Shown: positions 53,381 through 61,071 of the stretch, one piece after another
Position numbering within the stretch: the first letter of the stretch is position 1
Layout of the letters: the number at the start of each line of letters is the position of its first letter
Assembly (NCBI RefSeq): GCF_030815405.1
Contig: NZ_JAUSWX010000001.1
Coordinates: 4,154,001-4,218,000 of the forward strand
Reading direction: 5' to 3'
Length of the DNA stretch: 64,000 nucleotides
From: Agromyces albus
GTDB taxonomy: Bacteria; Actinomycetota; Actinomycetes; Actinomycetales; Microbacteriaceae
Position numbers and translations under genes: made by a program
The notes under the pieces: generated by a model
What the model was told of the DNA's origin: nothing
The model's database searches: none
What the model saw: only the letters and a program-made list of their open reading frames with translations

Positions 53381-53841
53381 CGTCTCCCGCCCTCCGCCGC
53401 CGACGCGCGTTCCTCGAGCGCATCGAGGGCATCCGACGCGCGCTCCAGCGCGGGGACCGCCTCCTCGAGGGAACCGGTGCCACCCATCGCATCGCGCGCC
53501 TGGTTGATGCCCGTCACGCCGAGTGCGAGCGCCTCGAGCAGGTCGGTGCGGAGCGCGGCATCCGACTCGGTGGAGGTATCGGTCTCGGACACCGACATGG
53601 ATGCGTCGACGAGCTCGCGTCGCGCATCGCCGAGCGCCGTGATGGTCGTGGTCGGGAAGATGCGGTCGTCGAGCTGCTGGTCGACCGCGATGCGCGCGGT
53701 CTCGATGGCGGCGATGCCCTGCCCGATGGCCTGGTCGAACGTCGACGCAGGGCTCGAACATCCTGACAGCACGACGATGAGGGCCAGGAGTGAAGCGAGC
53801 GCCCGCGCCCGTGCCGAACCACCCCGTCGCGACTCAGGCAC
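53377..53841 (-). CDS. Hypothetical lipoprotein of the Nramp operon
   Basis: 154 residues from GTG 53841, overlapping the upstream stop by 8 nt. The signal peptide ends in lipobox VLSGC (Cys about residue 28). The mature part is helical with repeated heptad-like acidic/Ala segments (FDQAIGQGIAAIETARIAVD, ERASDALDALEERASAAEGG), probably a coiled coil. Surface partner of the transporter by context. Confidence 0.75.
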   Translation of the reverse strand: MPESRRGGSARARALASLLALIVVLSGCSSPASTFDQAIGQGIAAIETARIAVDQQLDDRIFPTTTITALGDARRELVDASMSVSETDTSTESDAALRTDLLEALALGVTGINQARDAMGGTGSLEEAVPALERASDALDALEERASAAEGGRR

Positions 53842-54541
53842 CGGTCTCGTGGTGCGGAGTCGCGACGGGCTTCGACTCCGGTGAACCGCGCTGCCTGAGG
53901 TACACGGATGCCCCGACGATCGCGGCGACCGCGAGGAACTCGCTCTGCCAGTTCTGCATCGACTCGAACCAGAACTGAGAGGTGCCGAGGTACTCGATCG
54001 CACCGACGCCGGGCTCGCCGTGTTGGGCCTGCTCCTCGGAGTAGGTCACCGCGCCCGAGACCGCGTGGAACCAGAACGAGAGGGCGAAGAGCAGGAAGAA
54101 GAAGATCGCGAGCGAGTTCTCGTACAGGACGAGCACGAACCCGCCCTTGCGCACGGGCCATGGGGTGCCGGCGTTGACCTTCACCTTGCGCGGATCCTGG
54201 TCCTGCTCGGTCGGCTCACCGAGCGGTTTGGACTCCGACGAGCCCTTCTGGAAGAGGAAGACCGTCAGTACCACATACGCGCCCATCTGCAGGAACTCGG
54301 ACTCCCAGTTCTCGAATGTCGCCTCGAAGAAGTGCCCAGACGTGAGGTACTCGGCGAACGGCACGATGGCCGCGCCGTGCTGGAGCTGCTCGTCGTTGTA
54401 GACCTGCAGGCCGCTGATCGCCATTCCGGCGAGGCAGAGCACGAAGATGGCCATGCACACGAGGAAGAGCGAGTGTTCGTAGACCCACTGGCCGGCACGA
54501 CCGGCCGCATCGGCCCTCTGAGCCGTGGTGGCCTTCGTCAT
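53834..54541 (-). CDS. DUF6766-like membrane protein with internal duplication
   Basis: 235 residues. Two similar halves each have helix, loop, NW(E/Q)SEFL, helix, then a (Q/R)(K/R)GS(S/P)ESKP end: ENWESEFLQMGAYVVLTVFL near residue 75 and QNWQSEFLAVAAIVGASVYL near residue 195. It opens the five-gene operon with the lipoprotein, Nramp-type transporter and two PRC-like proteins. Element S7 lies about 66-74 nt upstream. Function unknown. Confidence 0.8.
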   Translation of the reverse strand: MTKATTAQRADAAGRAGQWVYEHSLFLVCMAIFVLCLAGMAISGLQVYNDEQLQHGAAIVPFAEYLTSGHFFEATFENWESEFLQMGAYVVLTVFLFQKGSSESKPLGEPTEQDQDPRKVKVNAGTPWPVRKGGFVLVLYENSLAIFFFLLFALSFWFHAVSGAVTYSEEQAQHGEPGVGAIEYLGTSQFWFESMQNWQSEFLAVAAIVGASVYLRQRGSPESKPVATPHHETGA

Positions 54542-54606
54542 GATGCCTCCCTTTTTCGAGAGCGTTCCGTTGAATTGATGCTCTCGGGGCGCCTGTGAAG
54601 CAGCAA

Positions 54607-54615
54607 GGGCTTGAC
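54607..54615 (-). promoter_or_regulatory. Shared stress-type promoter element S7 (upstream box)
   Basis: GTCAAGCCC on the minus strand, 66 nt before the DUF6766-like gene. A second box at 23 nt (GAGCAT) is a poor match, so only the upstream box is claimed. Confidence 0.4.
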
Positions 54616-54663
54616 AGGGTCATCACCTGATGCGGCGCCGAGTGCCTCGATAGGCTGGCGGCC

Positions 54664-55062
54664 ATGGGGCATCCGCAGGTGGTCGATCCGGCGCATCCAC
54701 TCGTCGAGCGGGTGCGGGAGATCTGCCTCGAACTGCCCGAGGCTGTCGAGGTCGAGGCGTGGGGGCGGCCGACGTTCCGGGCGGCGAAGCCGATCTTCGT
54801 GCATGTGAGCGCGTCGATGGAGCGGCCATTCTCGATCGTCGTGAAGACCGACCCCGAGGAGCACCTCGCGCTCGTGCAGGATCCGCGCTTCTTCGGCCCG
54901 CCCTACTACGACCGCAACCACTGGGTGGGCGTCGACATCGATGCGCCCGACACGGATTGGCAATTGCTCGCCGAGCTCATCGAGACCTCGTATCGGCAGG
55001 TCGCGAACGTGCGTCAGCGTACGGCACTCGACGTGCTGCGGCCCGCGCATGCGGGCGGCTGA
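54664..55062 (+). CDS. MmcQ/YjbR family DNA-binding-like protein
   Basis: 132 residues. The family layout is clear: ICLELPEAVEVEAWGRPTFR, IVVKTDPEEHLALVQDPRFF then GPPYYDRNHWVGVDID and a helical end with SYRQVANVR. YjbR proteins have a CyaY-like double-wing fold and were proposed to bind DNA. TAGGCT at 54651-54656, 7 nt before ATG, fits a leaderless transcript. Confidence 0.9.
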   Translation: MGHPQVVDPAHPLVERVREICLELPEAVEVEAWGRPTFRAAKPIFVHVSASMERPFSIVVKTDPEEHLALVQDPRFFGPPYYDRNHWVGVDIDAPDTDWQLLAELIETSYRQVANVRQRTALDVLRPAHAGG

Positions 55063-55164
55063 TCGCGGTCTGCCGAGGGTCCGCGCCGATTGGCGAGATC
55101 GAGACGCGTGGGATAGAGTGGCGTGGTTGCCTGATCAGCGAGTTTCGCGCGGGCGACAACCCAT

Positions 55165-55237
55165 GCGCCCGTAGCTCAACGGATAGAGCATCTGACTACG
55201 GATCAGAAGGTTGGGGGTTCGAATCCCTCCGGGCGCA
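55165..55237 (+). tRNA. tRNA-Arg (anticodon ACG)
   Basis: Acceptor stem GCGCCCG / CGGGCGC with discriminator A, anticodon stem CTGA / TCAG with loop CTACGGA (ACG, read as ICG after deamination), T loop GGTTCGAATCC. 73 nt, no encoded CCA. Confidence 0.97.
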
Positions 55238-55255
55238 CACTGGTTGAGACAGTAG

Positions 55256-55285
55256 GAGAACGGCTCGCTTCGGCGGGCCGTTCTC
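55256..55285 (+). terminator. Terminator of tRNA-Arg
   Basis: GAGAACGGCTCGC-TTCG-GCGGGCCGTTCTC forms a 13-bp stem with one mismatch and a TTCG loop, followed by a T-rich stretch (GTCTTCTCCTTT). It lies 19 nt after the tRNA. Confidence 0.85.
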
Positions 55286-55838
55286 GTCTTCTCCTTTCGT
55301 CAAGTGTCGAGCAGCTCGTTGGACAATTTGGTGGTGTCCCCCTCGGTGGCGACCCTTCGATTCGTCGATACTCGACGCATGCCCAAAAGTGACATGCATA
55401 CCGCCCGTGAGCGTACGTCGGTTCCGCGACCGTACCCCCCGACCCTCGGCATCGAGGAGCGCTCGCTCCCGCGGTGAGGCGCCGCGCCCGCGACGAAACA
55501 GCCGGACCTCCGATCACGCAGGTGCGGCTGTCGGGCGCGGTCGGCACGTGGCCGAGCGGGATGCCACTGGTGCGTCGGTGGTCGCCGGCAGGCTGGCCGC
55601 ATGGCAGGGCGCCGACGTCCCGGGTCTCCCTGACCTCGCCAGGATGGGGTACATCGTCGGCATCGCCGAAGTTCGGCTGATCGGAGGTGTCCGAGTGCGG
55701 TAGCCCCAATGCGGGGCACAAATATCATGCCTTGGCCCACATTTTGCTGGGAATTCGCCGAGAATCCGCGCGTCCAACTCTGTCCCCCGGTGAGCCGCAT
55801 CCCCGCCTCTGGATAGGCTCACGAACAATCTGAGTCCC
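55286..55838. other. Region without recognisable genes
   Basis: About 550 bp with several overlapping open frames on both strands. None shows family similarity, a good start context or the codon bias of neighbouring genes. It may hold a decayed gene; I see nothing specific. Confidence 0.5.
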
Positions 55839-55856
55839 GTGATCGAGAGTTCGGAT

Positions 55857-57272
55857 ATGAGTGGTGACCGAGCCGGACTCGTTCCGGCCACGTCAAAACT
55901 GGGGGGCTTCGTGCGGCAGCGAGCAGCCGCTCCCGGCATTGCCGACTGTGGGGGACACGGTCGGCCAGAGGTCGTGCTCGAGCGGCGGTTCCGATCGTTC
56001 GTCCGACGCGTCTACGTGCTGCTGATCGCCATCGCCGTGTCGATCGTGCTCTTCCGCATCTTCGCACCGCAGCGCGGGATGCTTCTCCACGGCACTCCGC
56101 TGACGGCCGACGTGCTGTGGCTGCTGCCTGCCGCAGCGGGCGGAGCAGCGGCAGGTGCCGCCATCGTCGTGGCCTCCGCTTCGCGTGCCGCACTCGAGGG
56201 CATGGCTCGTGTCGGCCTGCCCGGCTTGGGAGCCGGCGCGCGCGCGCTCTCGAACGGGCTCACGTGGGCGGCCATCGCGCTGCTCGGCGTGCACTTCACG
56301 GCGAACGCGTTCGCGGTGCTGCCCGGCGGCCACAGCCTGGTCGGCGCGATCCTCGGCGGTTCGCTCGGCTTCGGCACCTATCGCCTGCATCGGCACGCGA
56401 TCGAGCACGACGCGTACCGCACCTTCAATCTCGTCGCGATGCTGCTCGCCACCGGCATACTCGCGAGCATGAGCATGACGCCCACAGGGGAGTGGTGGAC
56501 GCTCAACTTCAGCACCCTCGGAACCTCCGACGACGTCGCCGCCGCGTGCTTCAATGTGGCGATCATCGTGTCTGGTGCCGGAATGGCGGGGCTCGCCCGC
56601 AGCCTCACCCGCGCCCTCACCGGGGGCCGGTTCAGCACCCGCCGGGGCGGACTTCGCACGATGAAGGCACTGATCATCATCATCGGCGTGTGCCTGATCG
56701 GCCTCGGATTCGTGCCGATCGACGGTGCCATGGCGCTGCACAACGCCTTTGCCGCGGCAGCGGCGGGCGCGTTCGCACTGCTGTGCCTTGGAGTGCAGGT
56801 CTGGGCACGGCAGATGCCGCGATTGCTCGTCTTGTTCTCGTACGTGGCATTCAGCCTCGAGGTGGTGGCGATGATCGCCTACGACCGCCTCGGATTCTTC
56901 AGCCTCACGGTGTTCGAGATCGTCGCGTTCACCCTCGTGTTCGTCTGGCTCATCGCGCTCGTTGCGACCACGGCCATGCACCCGCAATCGCAGTCGGCCG
57001 AGGCGCTCCCGGATGCCTCGGTCCGCCGGCACCTCGCGGTCGATTCGTTCGCGCGGCGGGCCACGACGGCGGCGGCCGGGCCGGTGAGCCACACCCCAGA
57101 TCGACGTGCTCCGCGCAGTATTCGAAGCTCGACCGGGGTGATGAATGCGCGTGTCCGCCGGCGATCACGCCGAACAGGATCCCTCTCCCACGAGCAGCGC
57201 TCGATGTGGCGTGCCGGCGTGAGTTCAGACGACCCCCCGGACCACGGAATCTCCGGCCGCCCACCGCGTTAA
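55857..57272 (+). CDS. Polytopic membrane protein of unknown function (DUF998-like)
   Basis: About 471 residues from ATG 55857; GTG 55839 is also possible. It has about eight membrane helices (VYVLLIAIAVSIVLFRIF, SLVGAILGGSLGFGTYRL, ALIIIIGVCLIGLGFVPIDG, VFEIVAFTLVFVWLIALV). VPIDGAMALHNAFAA resembles the His-containing segment of DUF998 membrane proteins. A basic tail of about 100 residues, Arg/Ser-rich and probably disordered, ends the protein. Substrate or role unknown. Confidence 0.7.
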   Translation: MSGDRAGLVPATSKLGGFVRQRAAAPGIADCGGHGRPEVVLERRFRSFVRRVYVLLIAIAVSIVLFRIFAPQRGMLLHGTPLTADVLWLLPAAAGGAAAGAAIVVASASRAALEGMARVGLPGLGAGARALSNGLTWAAIALLGVHFTANAFAVLPGGHSLVGAILGGSLGFGTYRLHRHAIEHDAYRTFNLVAMLLATGILASMSMTPTGEWWTLNFSTLGTSDDVAAACFNVAIIVSGAGMAGLARSLTRALTGGRFSTRRGGLRTMKALIIIIGVCLIGLGFVPIDGAMALHNAFAAAAAGAFALLCLGVQVWARQMPRLLVLFSYVAFSLEVVAMIAYDRLGFFSLTVFEIVAFTLVFVWLIALVATTAMHPQSQSAEALPDASVRRHLAVDSFARRATTAAAGPVSHTPDRRAPRSIRSSTGVMNARVRRRSRRTGSLSHEQRSMWRAGVSSDDPPDHGISGRPPR

Positions 57273-57317
57273 CCCTTGTGAGCCATCGAGGTTCGCAGCT
57301 GTCGTCATGGAGGAAGC

Positions 57318-57617
57318 ATGCCCACTGAGACCGACCGAGTCCAGATCACCCGACACGACGACAGAAACCGCTACGAACTCACCGTCGACGGAGAACGTGC
57401 GGGCTACGCGGAGTACCGGGCCATGCCCGGGCGGATCGTGTTCACGCACACGGTCGTGTATCCGCAACACGAGGGCGAGGGACTCGGCAGCCGGCTCGCG
57501 AAGCGCGTGCTCGATGACGCAGTCGCCGACGGCTTGACGATCGTGCCGCAGTGCCCGTTCATCGGCGCGTATCTGAAACGGCACACCGAGTACGAGGCAT
57601 CCGTCGACTGGCCGTGA
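57318..57617 (+). CDS. Small GNAT-type N-acetyltransferase (YidJ/NATD1-like)
   Basis: 99 residues, preceded by GGAGGAAG. The sequence RYELTVDGERAGYAEYRAMP, then FTHTVVYPQHEGEGLGSRLA (acetyl-CoA loop) and PQCPFIGAYLKRHTEYEASV matches the minimal GNAT group related to human NATD1. Such proteins bind CoA, but few substrates are known. It is followed by 285 bp with no gene I can support. Confidence 0.92.
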   Translation: MPTETDRVQITRHDDRNRYELTVDGERAGYAEYRAMPGRIVFTHTVVYPQHEGEGLGSRLAKRVLDDAVADGLTIVPQCPFIGAYLKRHTEYEASVDWP

Positions 57618-57902
57618 CCGCCCGCTGAGCTCGACGCGTGCCTCGACCGGCCCCGTTTGCACTGACCCTCGATTTGGGCAGTGCGCGTGCGGCGCGCGAG
57701 GACTACGCTTCCACCAAACCCGAGTCGGGCCCGAACCCGACTGTCGTCAGGCGAGTTCGTTGTGCGCCGGCGAACCTGCGAACGATTTCCGGTCGTTTCG
57801 CTCGGGGGCGGTCTCGTCGGGCTCAGTTCGGGTCGCCCGCCGAGAACGGCCTCCACGGAGGCCGCGGTGGGGCGGGAGGTAGGGTTCCCGCCCCGCCGTC
57901 AA

Positions 57903-58358
57903 TCACTCTCGGGCGGCCGTCGGCGCGACACCCAGCCGGAGCCGGTCGCACAGCTCGATGAGGCTGCGGAGCTCTTCGTCGTCGAGTGCGTGGCCGACGT
58001 GCCGGTTGATGGTCTGCATGTGCGTGATCGCGACCCTGCGGAACAGGTCGAAGCCCTCGGTCGTGAGGGCGACGATGGTGCCGCGGCCGTCTTCAGGATC
58101 GTGTGACTTCGCGATGAGGCCTCGCGCGGTGAGGCGGTCGACGAGCCGGCTCACGCTCGGCTGGGTGATGAGCACGCTGCGGTTCAGTTCCTTCAGCCGC
58201 AGCCGTCGGCCGGGCGCCCTCGAAATATTGAAGAGCACGTCGTACTCGTTGAGCGAGAGCACCTCGCTCGGAAACTCGGCCGCGAGCGCGCGCATAACGG
58301 TGACCTGGGCGCGGAACAGCGACTCCCAAGCTGCAACGGTGATCGCTCGATCCGCCAT
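57903..58358 (-). CDS. MarR-family transcriptional regulator
   Basis: 151 residues from ATG 58358, after GGGGGC. A winged helix-turn-helix core (LSLNEYDVLFNISRAPGRRL, ITQPSVSRLVDRLTARGLIA and the wing SHDPEDGRGTIVALT) is flanked by dimerisation helices. An inverted repeat TTGGAACTGATCCAA at 58376-58390 lies in its promoter and is a likely autoregulatory site. It points away from the glycolipid-binding gene, 319 nt away, which may be a co-target. Confidence 0.93.
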   Translation of the reverse strand: MADRAITVAAWESLFRAQVTVMRALAAEFPSEVLSLNEYDVLFNISRAPGRRLRLKELNRSVLITQPSVSRLVDRLTARGLIAKSHDPEDGRGTIVALTTEGFDLFRRVAITHMQTINRHVGHALDDEELRSLIELCDRLRLGVAPTAARE

Positions 58359-58375
58359 TCGGGCCCCCTTATCGA

Positions 58376-58390
58376 TTGGAACTGATCCAA
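58376..58390. promoter_or_regulatory. Putative MarR operator
   Basis: TTGGA-ACTGA-TCCAA, a 15-bp dyad located 18-32 nt before the MarR-type start codon. Confidence 0.5.
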
Positions 58391-58676
58391 GAATAGGGAA
58401 CCGCAGGAGAAATCGGTTGAGGGCCGGTCGTAGAGGCTGACGACCGGCCCTCTCCCTTGCACCAAGAGTGTCCTGCAATCACATTCCGCACCGACCGCCA
58501 CAGCAAACAGTCGGTGCACTTCCGAATATATAACGGATCGATAACGGGCGCTAGTTATCATTCTGTGATTTTTCGAAATTGGCGGAAATCGGTTACCCGA
58601 GCCTCGATCGGTTGGCCGAATCCCACAGAGTCCGGTCGACATCGACCCGAATTTCGATCCCTGCGATACTGCTGCC
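58391..58676. other. AT-richer intergenic region between divergent genes
   Basis: The stretch 58480-58610 is clearly less GC-rich than its surroundings (GAATATATAACGGATCGATA, TGTGATTTTTCGAAATTGG). No coding signal. It probably holds divergent promoters for the MarR-type and glycolipid-binding genes. Confidence 0.4.
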
Positions 58677-59312
58677 ATGGTCTTCGCACCGCTCCCGTCT
58701 GCTGCAGCGTGGCGGCATGAGCTCTCCCGCGACGGGTTCGAGGTCGCCTATTTCCACGTCGACGGATCCGGATGGCGGCTCATCGGCTGCACGACCGCCG
58801 TCGAGGCCGGTCAGACCGCTGTGGTGAGCTACGACCTCATCGTCGACGCGGGCTGGGCGACGAGGCGCGCAACGGTGGCGCTGCAATCGGAGTCCGGCGC
58901 CCGGCGACTTCTCCTCGAATCCGACGGCCATGGACGCTGGCGTATCGACGGCGAGCGGGCACCACTGCTCGACGGATGCCTCGACGTCGACTTGGAGTCG
59001 TCGGCCACGACCAACACCCTCCCCGTGCACCGGATGCAGCTCGAGGTCGGCGAGCAAGCCGAGGCTCCCGCCGCCTACGTGCGGATGTTCGATCTCAGCG
59101 TCGAGCGGCTGGAACAGGACTATCGCCGCATTGCCGATGCCGACGCCGATGCCGATGCCGACGCCGATTCCGGGTCGCGCGAGCCACGCCCCACGCGCGC
59201 CGGCGCGCGGTACGACTACCGATCTCCGGCGTTCGACTTCGAGTGCGTGCTCGTCTTCGACGAGTCTGGCCTCGTGCTCGACTACCCGGAAATCGCCGTT
59301 CGCGTCGCCTGA
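58677..59312 (+). CDS. Putative glycolipid-binding domain protein
   Basis: 211 residues from ATG 58677, which follows GATACT by 6 nt (leaderless). The pattern GWRLIGCTTAVEAGQTAVVS, YDLIVDAGWATRRATVAL, WRIDGERAPLLDGCLDVDLE and YVRMFDLSVERLEQDYRRI matches the glycolipid-binding family (DUF1089, PF06475), a Spa-like fold. A low-complexity insert of alternating Asp and Ala (about residues 153-163) is encoded by GCCGAT/GCCGAC hexamers at 59134-59169. Confidence 0.88.
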   Translation: MVFAPLPSAAAWRHELSRDGFEVAYFHVDGSGWRLIGCTTAVEAGQTAVVSYDLIVDAGWATRRATVALQSESGARRLLLESDGHGRWRIDGERAPLLDGCLDVDLESSATTNTLPVHRMQLEVGEQAEAPAAYVRMFDLSVERLEQDYRRIADADADADADADSGSREPRPTRAGARYDYRSPAFDFECVLVFDESGLVLDYPEIAVRVA

Positions 59313-59400
59313 CGGCTCGACCGCGACGAGCTGGGAGTGCGGTCCGTCCGTGTACTGCCAGTGCCTCCCTTCGCGCAGCGGATCGCCGTACGGTTGAGCC

Positions 59401-60351
59401 ATGGACCATCGCGTGGAGATCCGCGACTTCCTGCGTTCGCGGCGGGCCAGGATCACACCGGAAAAGGCGAACCTCGCCGCCTACGGCGGCAACCGGCGCG
59501 TGCCCGGCCTCCGTCGCGAGGAGGTCGCGATGATCGCCGGGGTGAGCGTCGACTACTACGCCCGCCTCGAACGGGGCAACGTCAGCGGCGTCTCCGACGA
59601 AGTGCTCGATGCCATCGCCCGCGCACTGCGGCTCGATGAGGCCGAGACCGCGCACCTGTTCGACCTCGCCCGAGCTGCCCGAGCAACGCTCACGCCGAGA
59701 CGCCGCTCCAACGCGCCGCAACAGCTCGTGCGACCGAGCGTGCAGCGACTCCTCGACGCGTGGGTCGGCGCGCCGGCGTGGATCCGCAACGACCGCATGG
59801 ACCTCCTCGCGGCGAACGATCTCGGCCGCGCGCTGTACTCCGAGTTGTTCGCCGAGCCGGTGCAGCCGCCGAACAACGCCCGGTTCGTCTTCCTCAACCC
59901 GCGATCGAAGGACTTCTACGTCGACTGGGAGCGCGGGGCCAACGACCTCGTCGCGATCCTCCGCAGCAGCGTGGGCCGCAACCCGAACGATCGCAGCCTC
60001 ATGGAGCTCATCGGGGAGCTCTCCTCCCGCAGCGAGGCCTTCCGCACCAAGTGGGCGAACCACAACGTGCGGTTCCACCGAACGGGCGTGAAGCGACTCC
60101 ATCACCCGGTGGTCGGCGACCTCGAGCTCTCGTACGAGGCGATGGTGCTGCCGGCCGACCCCGGGCTGACGATGTTCGCCTATACAGCCGAGCCCGCTTC
60201 ACCGAGTGAGGAACGACTCAAGCTCCTCGCGAGCTGGGCGGCGACCACAGCGGATACTGCGACGGTGACGGATGCCGCGTCGGCGACGGATGCCGCGTCG
60301 GCATCTGCGCCGGCGGCTTCGGACGTCGCCGACCGCCAACGCGATCGGTGA
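59401..60351 (+). CDS. XRE-family regulator with MmyB-like ligand domain
   Basis: 316 residues. The N-terminal helix-turn-helix (RRVPGLRREEVAMIAGVSVD, YYARLERGN) is followed by a C-terminal MmyB-type PAS-like domain (WIRNDRMDLLAANDLGRALY, then FRTKWANHNVRFHRTGVKRL). These proteins bind fatty-acid-like ligands in known structures. The protein ends in a TDAASA repeat from a duplicated 18-bp unit. TACGGT at 59389-59394, 6 nt before ATG, indicates a leaderless transcript. Confidence 0.94.
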   Translation: MDHRVEIRDFLRSRRARITPEKANLAAYGGNRRVPGLRREEVAMIAGVSVDYYARLERGNVSGVSDEVLDAIARALRLDEAETAHLFDLARAARATLTPRRRSNAPQQLVRPSVQRLLDAWVGAPAWIRNDRMDLLAANDLGRALYSELFAEPVQPPNNARFVFLNPRSKDFYVDWERGANDLVAILRSSVGRNPNDRSLMELIGELSSRSEAFRTKWANHNVRFHRTGVKRLHHPVVGDLELSYEAMVLPADPGLTMFAYTAEPASPSEERLKLLASWAATTADTATVTDAASATDAASASAPAASDVADRQRDR

Positions 60352-60357
60352 GCGGCA

Positions 60358-61071
60358 CTAGGAGAGCAACGGCCCGAGCCGGCTCGCGCCGTCGCGGAGC
60401 AAGTCGAGGAGGCGCCCGGGGCGCTCGATGCGGTCCGTCGTGGTCGACAGGCTGAGTGCCGCGACGAGGCGACCTTCGAGGTCGCGGATCGGCAGGGCGA
60501 GGCATCCGAGCGCCGGATCGAATGCGCCCGTCTGCACCGCGAAGCCCCGACCGATGGTCTCGGCGACGAGTCCGGAGCTCAGGATGCCCGACCGCACGCC
60601 CTGCCGCTCGAGGTCGGCGAGCAGGAGCCGGCCCATCGCCGAGACGCCGAGGTCACGCGTCAGCCGCGCGGCATCCGAGAGCCGGAAATCGGGGTCCTCG
60701 TCGAGGATGCGCAGCGTGGTTCCCGCGTAGCCCGCGAGGTGCACGCCCCCGCGCACGTGGGTGCGCAGGCCGGCGACGATGCTCCGTACGGCCTGCGGCG
60801 GACGGGCGGGAGTGACGAGGTTCGCGAGCTCGGCGACCTTGCGCCCGAGCGCGAATCCCGAGAGGTCGCCGAGGCGCACGAGGTACTCCTCCTGCACGAG
60901 CACGTTGAGCAGCCGATACGCGGTCGCGCGCGGCATGCCGAGATTCGCCGACACCTCGCGAGCCGTGACGCCGGCGCCGCACCGCGCGACCTCCTCCAGC
61001 ACAGTGAATGCGCTGTGGATCGCCTTCGGCTGCCGGGCGTGCACGCCGTGAGCCCCGAGTTCAGCCCCCAC
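60358..61071 (-). CDS. IclR-family transcriptional regulator
   Basis: About 237 residues. An N-terminal winged helix-turn-helix (AIHSAFTVLEEVARCGAGVT, ANLGMPRATAYRLLNVLVQE) precedes the IclR effector domain (GVHLAGYAGTTLRILDE, FDPALGCLALPIRDLEGRLV). Start is uncertain: GTG 61071 overlaps the end of the permease by 11 nt, and GTG 61086 is an alternative. It probably controls the adjacent amino-acid permease. Confidence 0.88.
   Translation of the reverse strand: MGAELGAHGVHARQPKAIHSAFTVLEEVARCGAGVTAREVSANLGMPRATAYRLLNVLVQEEYLVRLGDLSGFALGRKVAELANLVTPARPPQAVRSIVAGLRTHVRGGVHLAGYAGTTLRILDEDPDFRLSDAARLTRDLGVSAMGRLLLADLERQGVRSGILSSGLVAETIGRGFAVQTGAFDPALGCLALPIRDLEGRLVAALSLSTTTDRIERPGRLLDLLRDGASRLGPLLS

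Noticed and set aside
52151..53761. Longer start for the Nramp-type transporter
   Set aside because: The extra 127 codons are an out-of-frame reading of the lipoprotein gene. ATG 53380 fits helix 1 of the family.
57618..57902. Open frames between the GNAT and MarR genes
   Set aside because: Arg/Ser-rich, overlapping on both strands, without start context or similarity.
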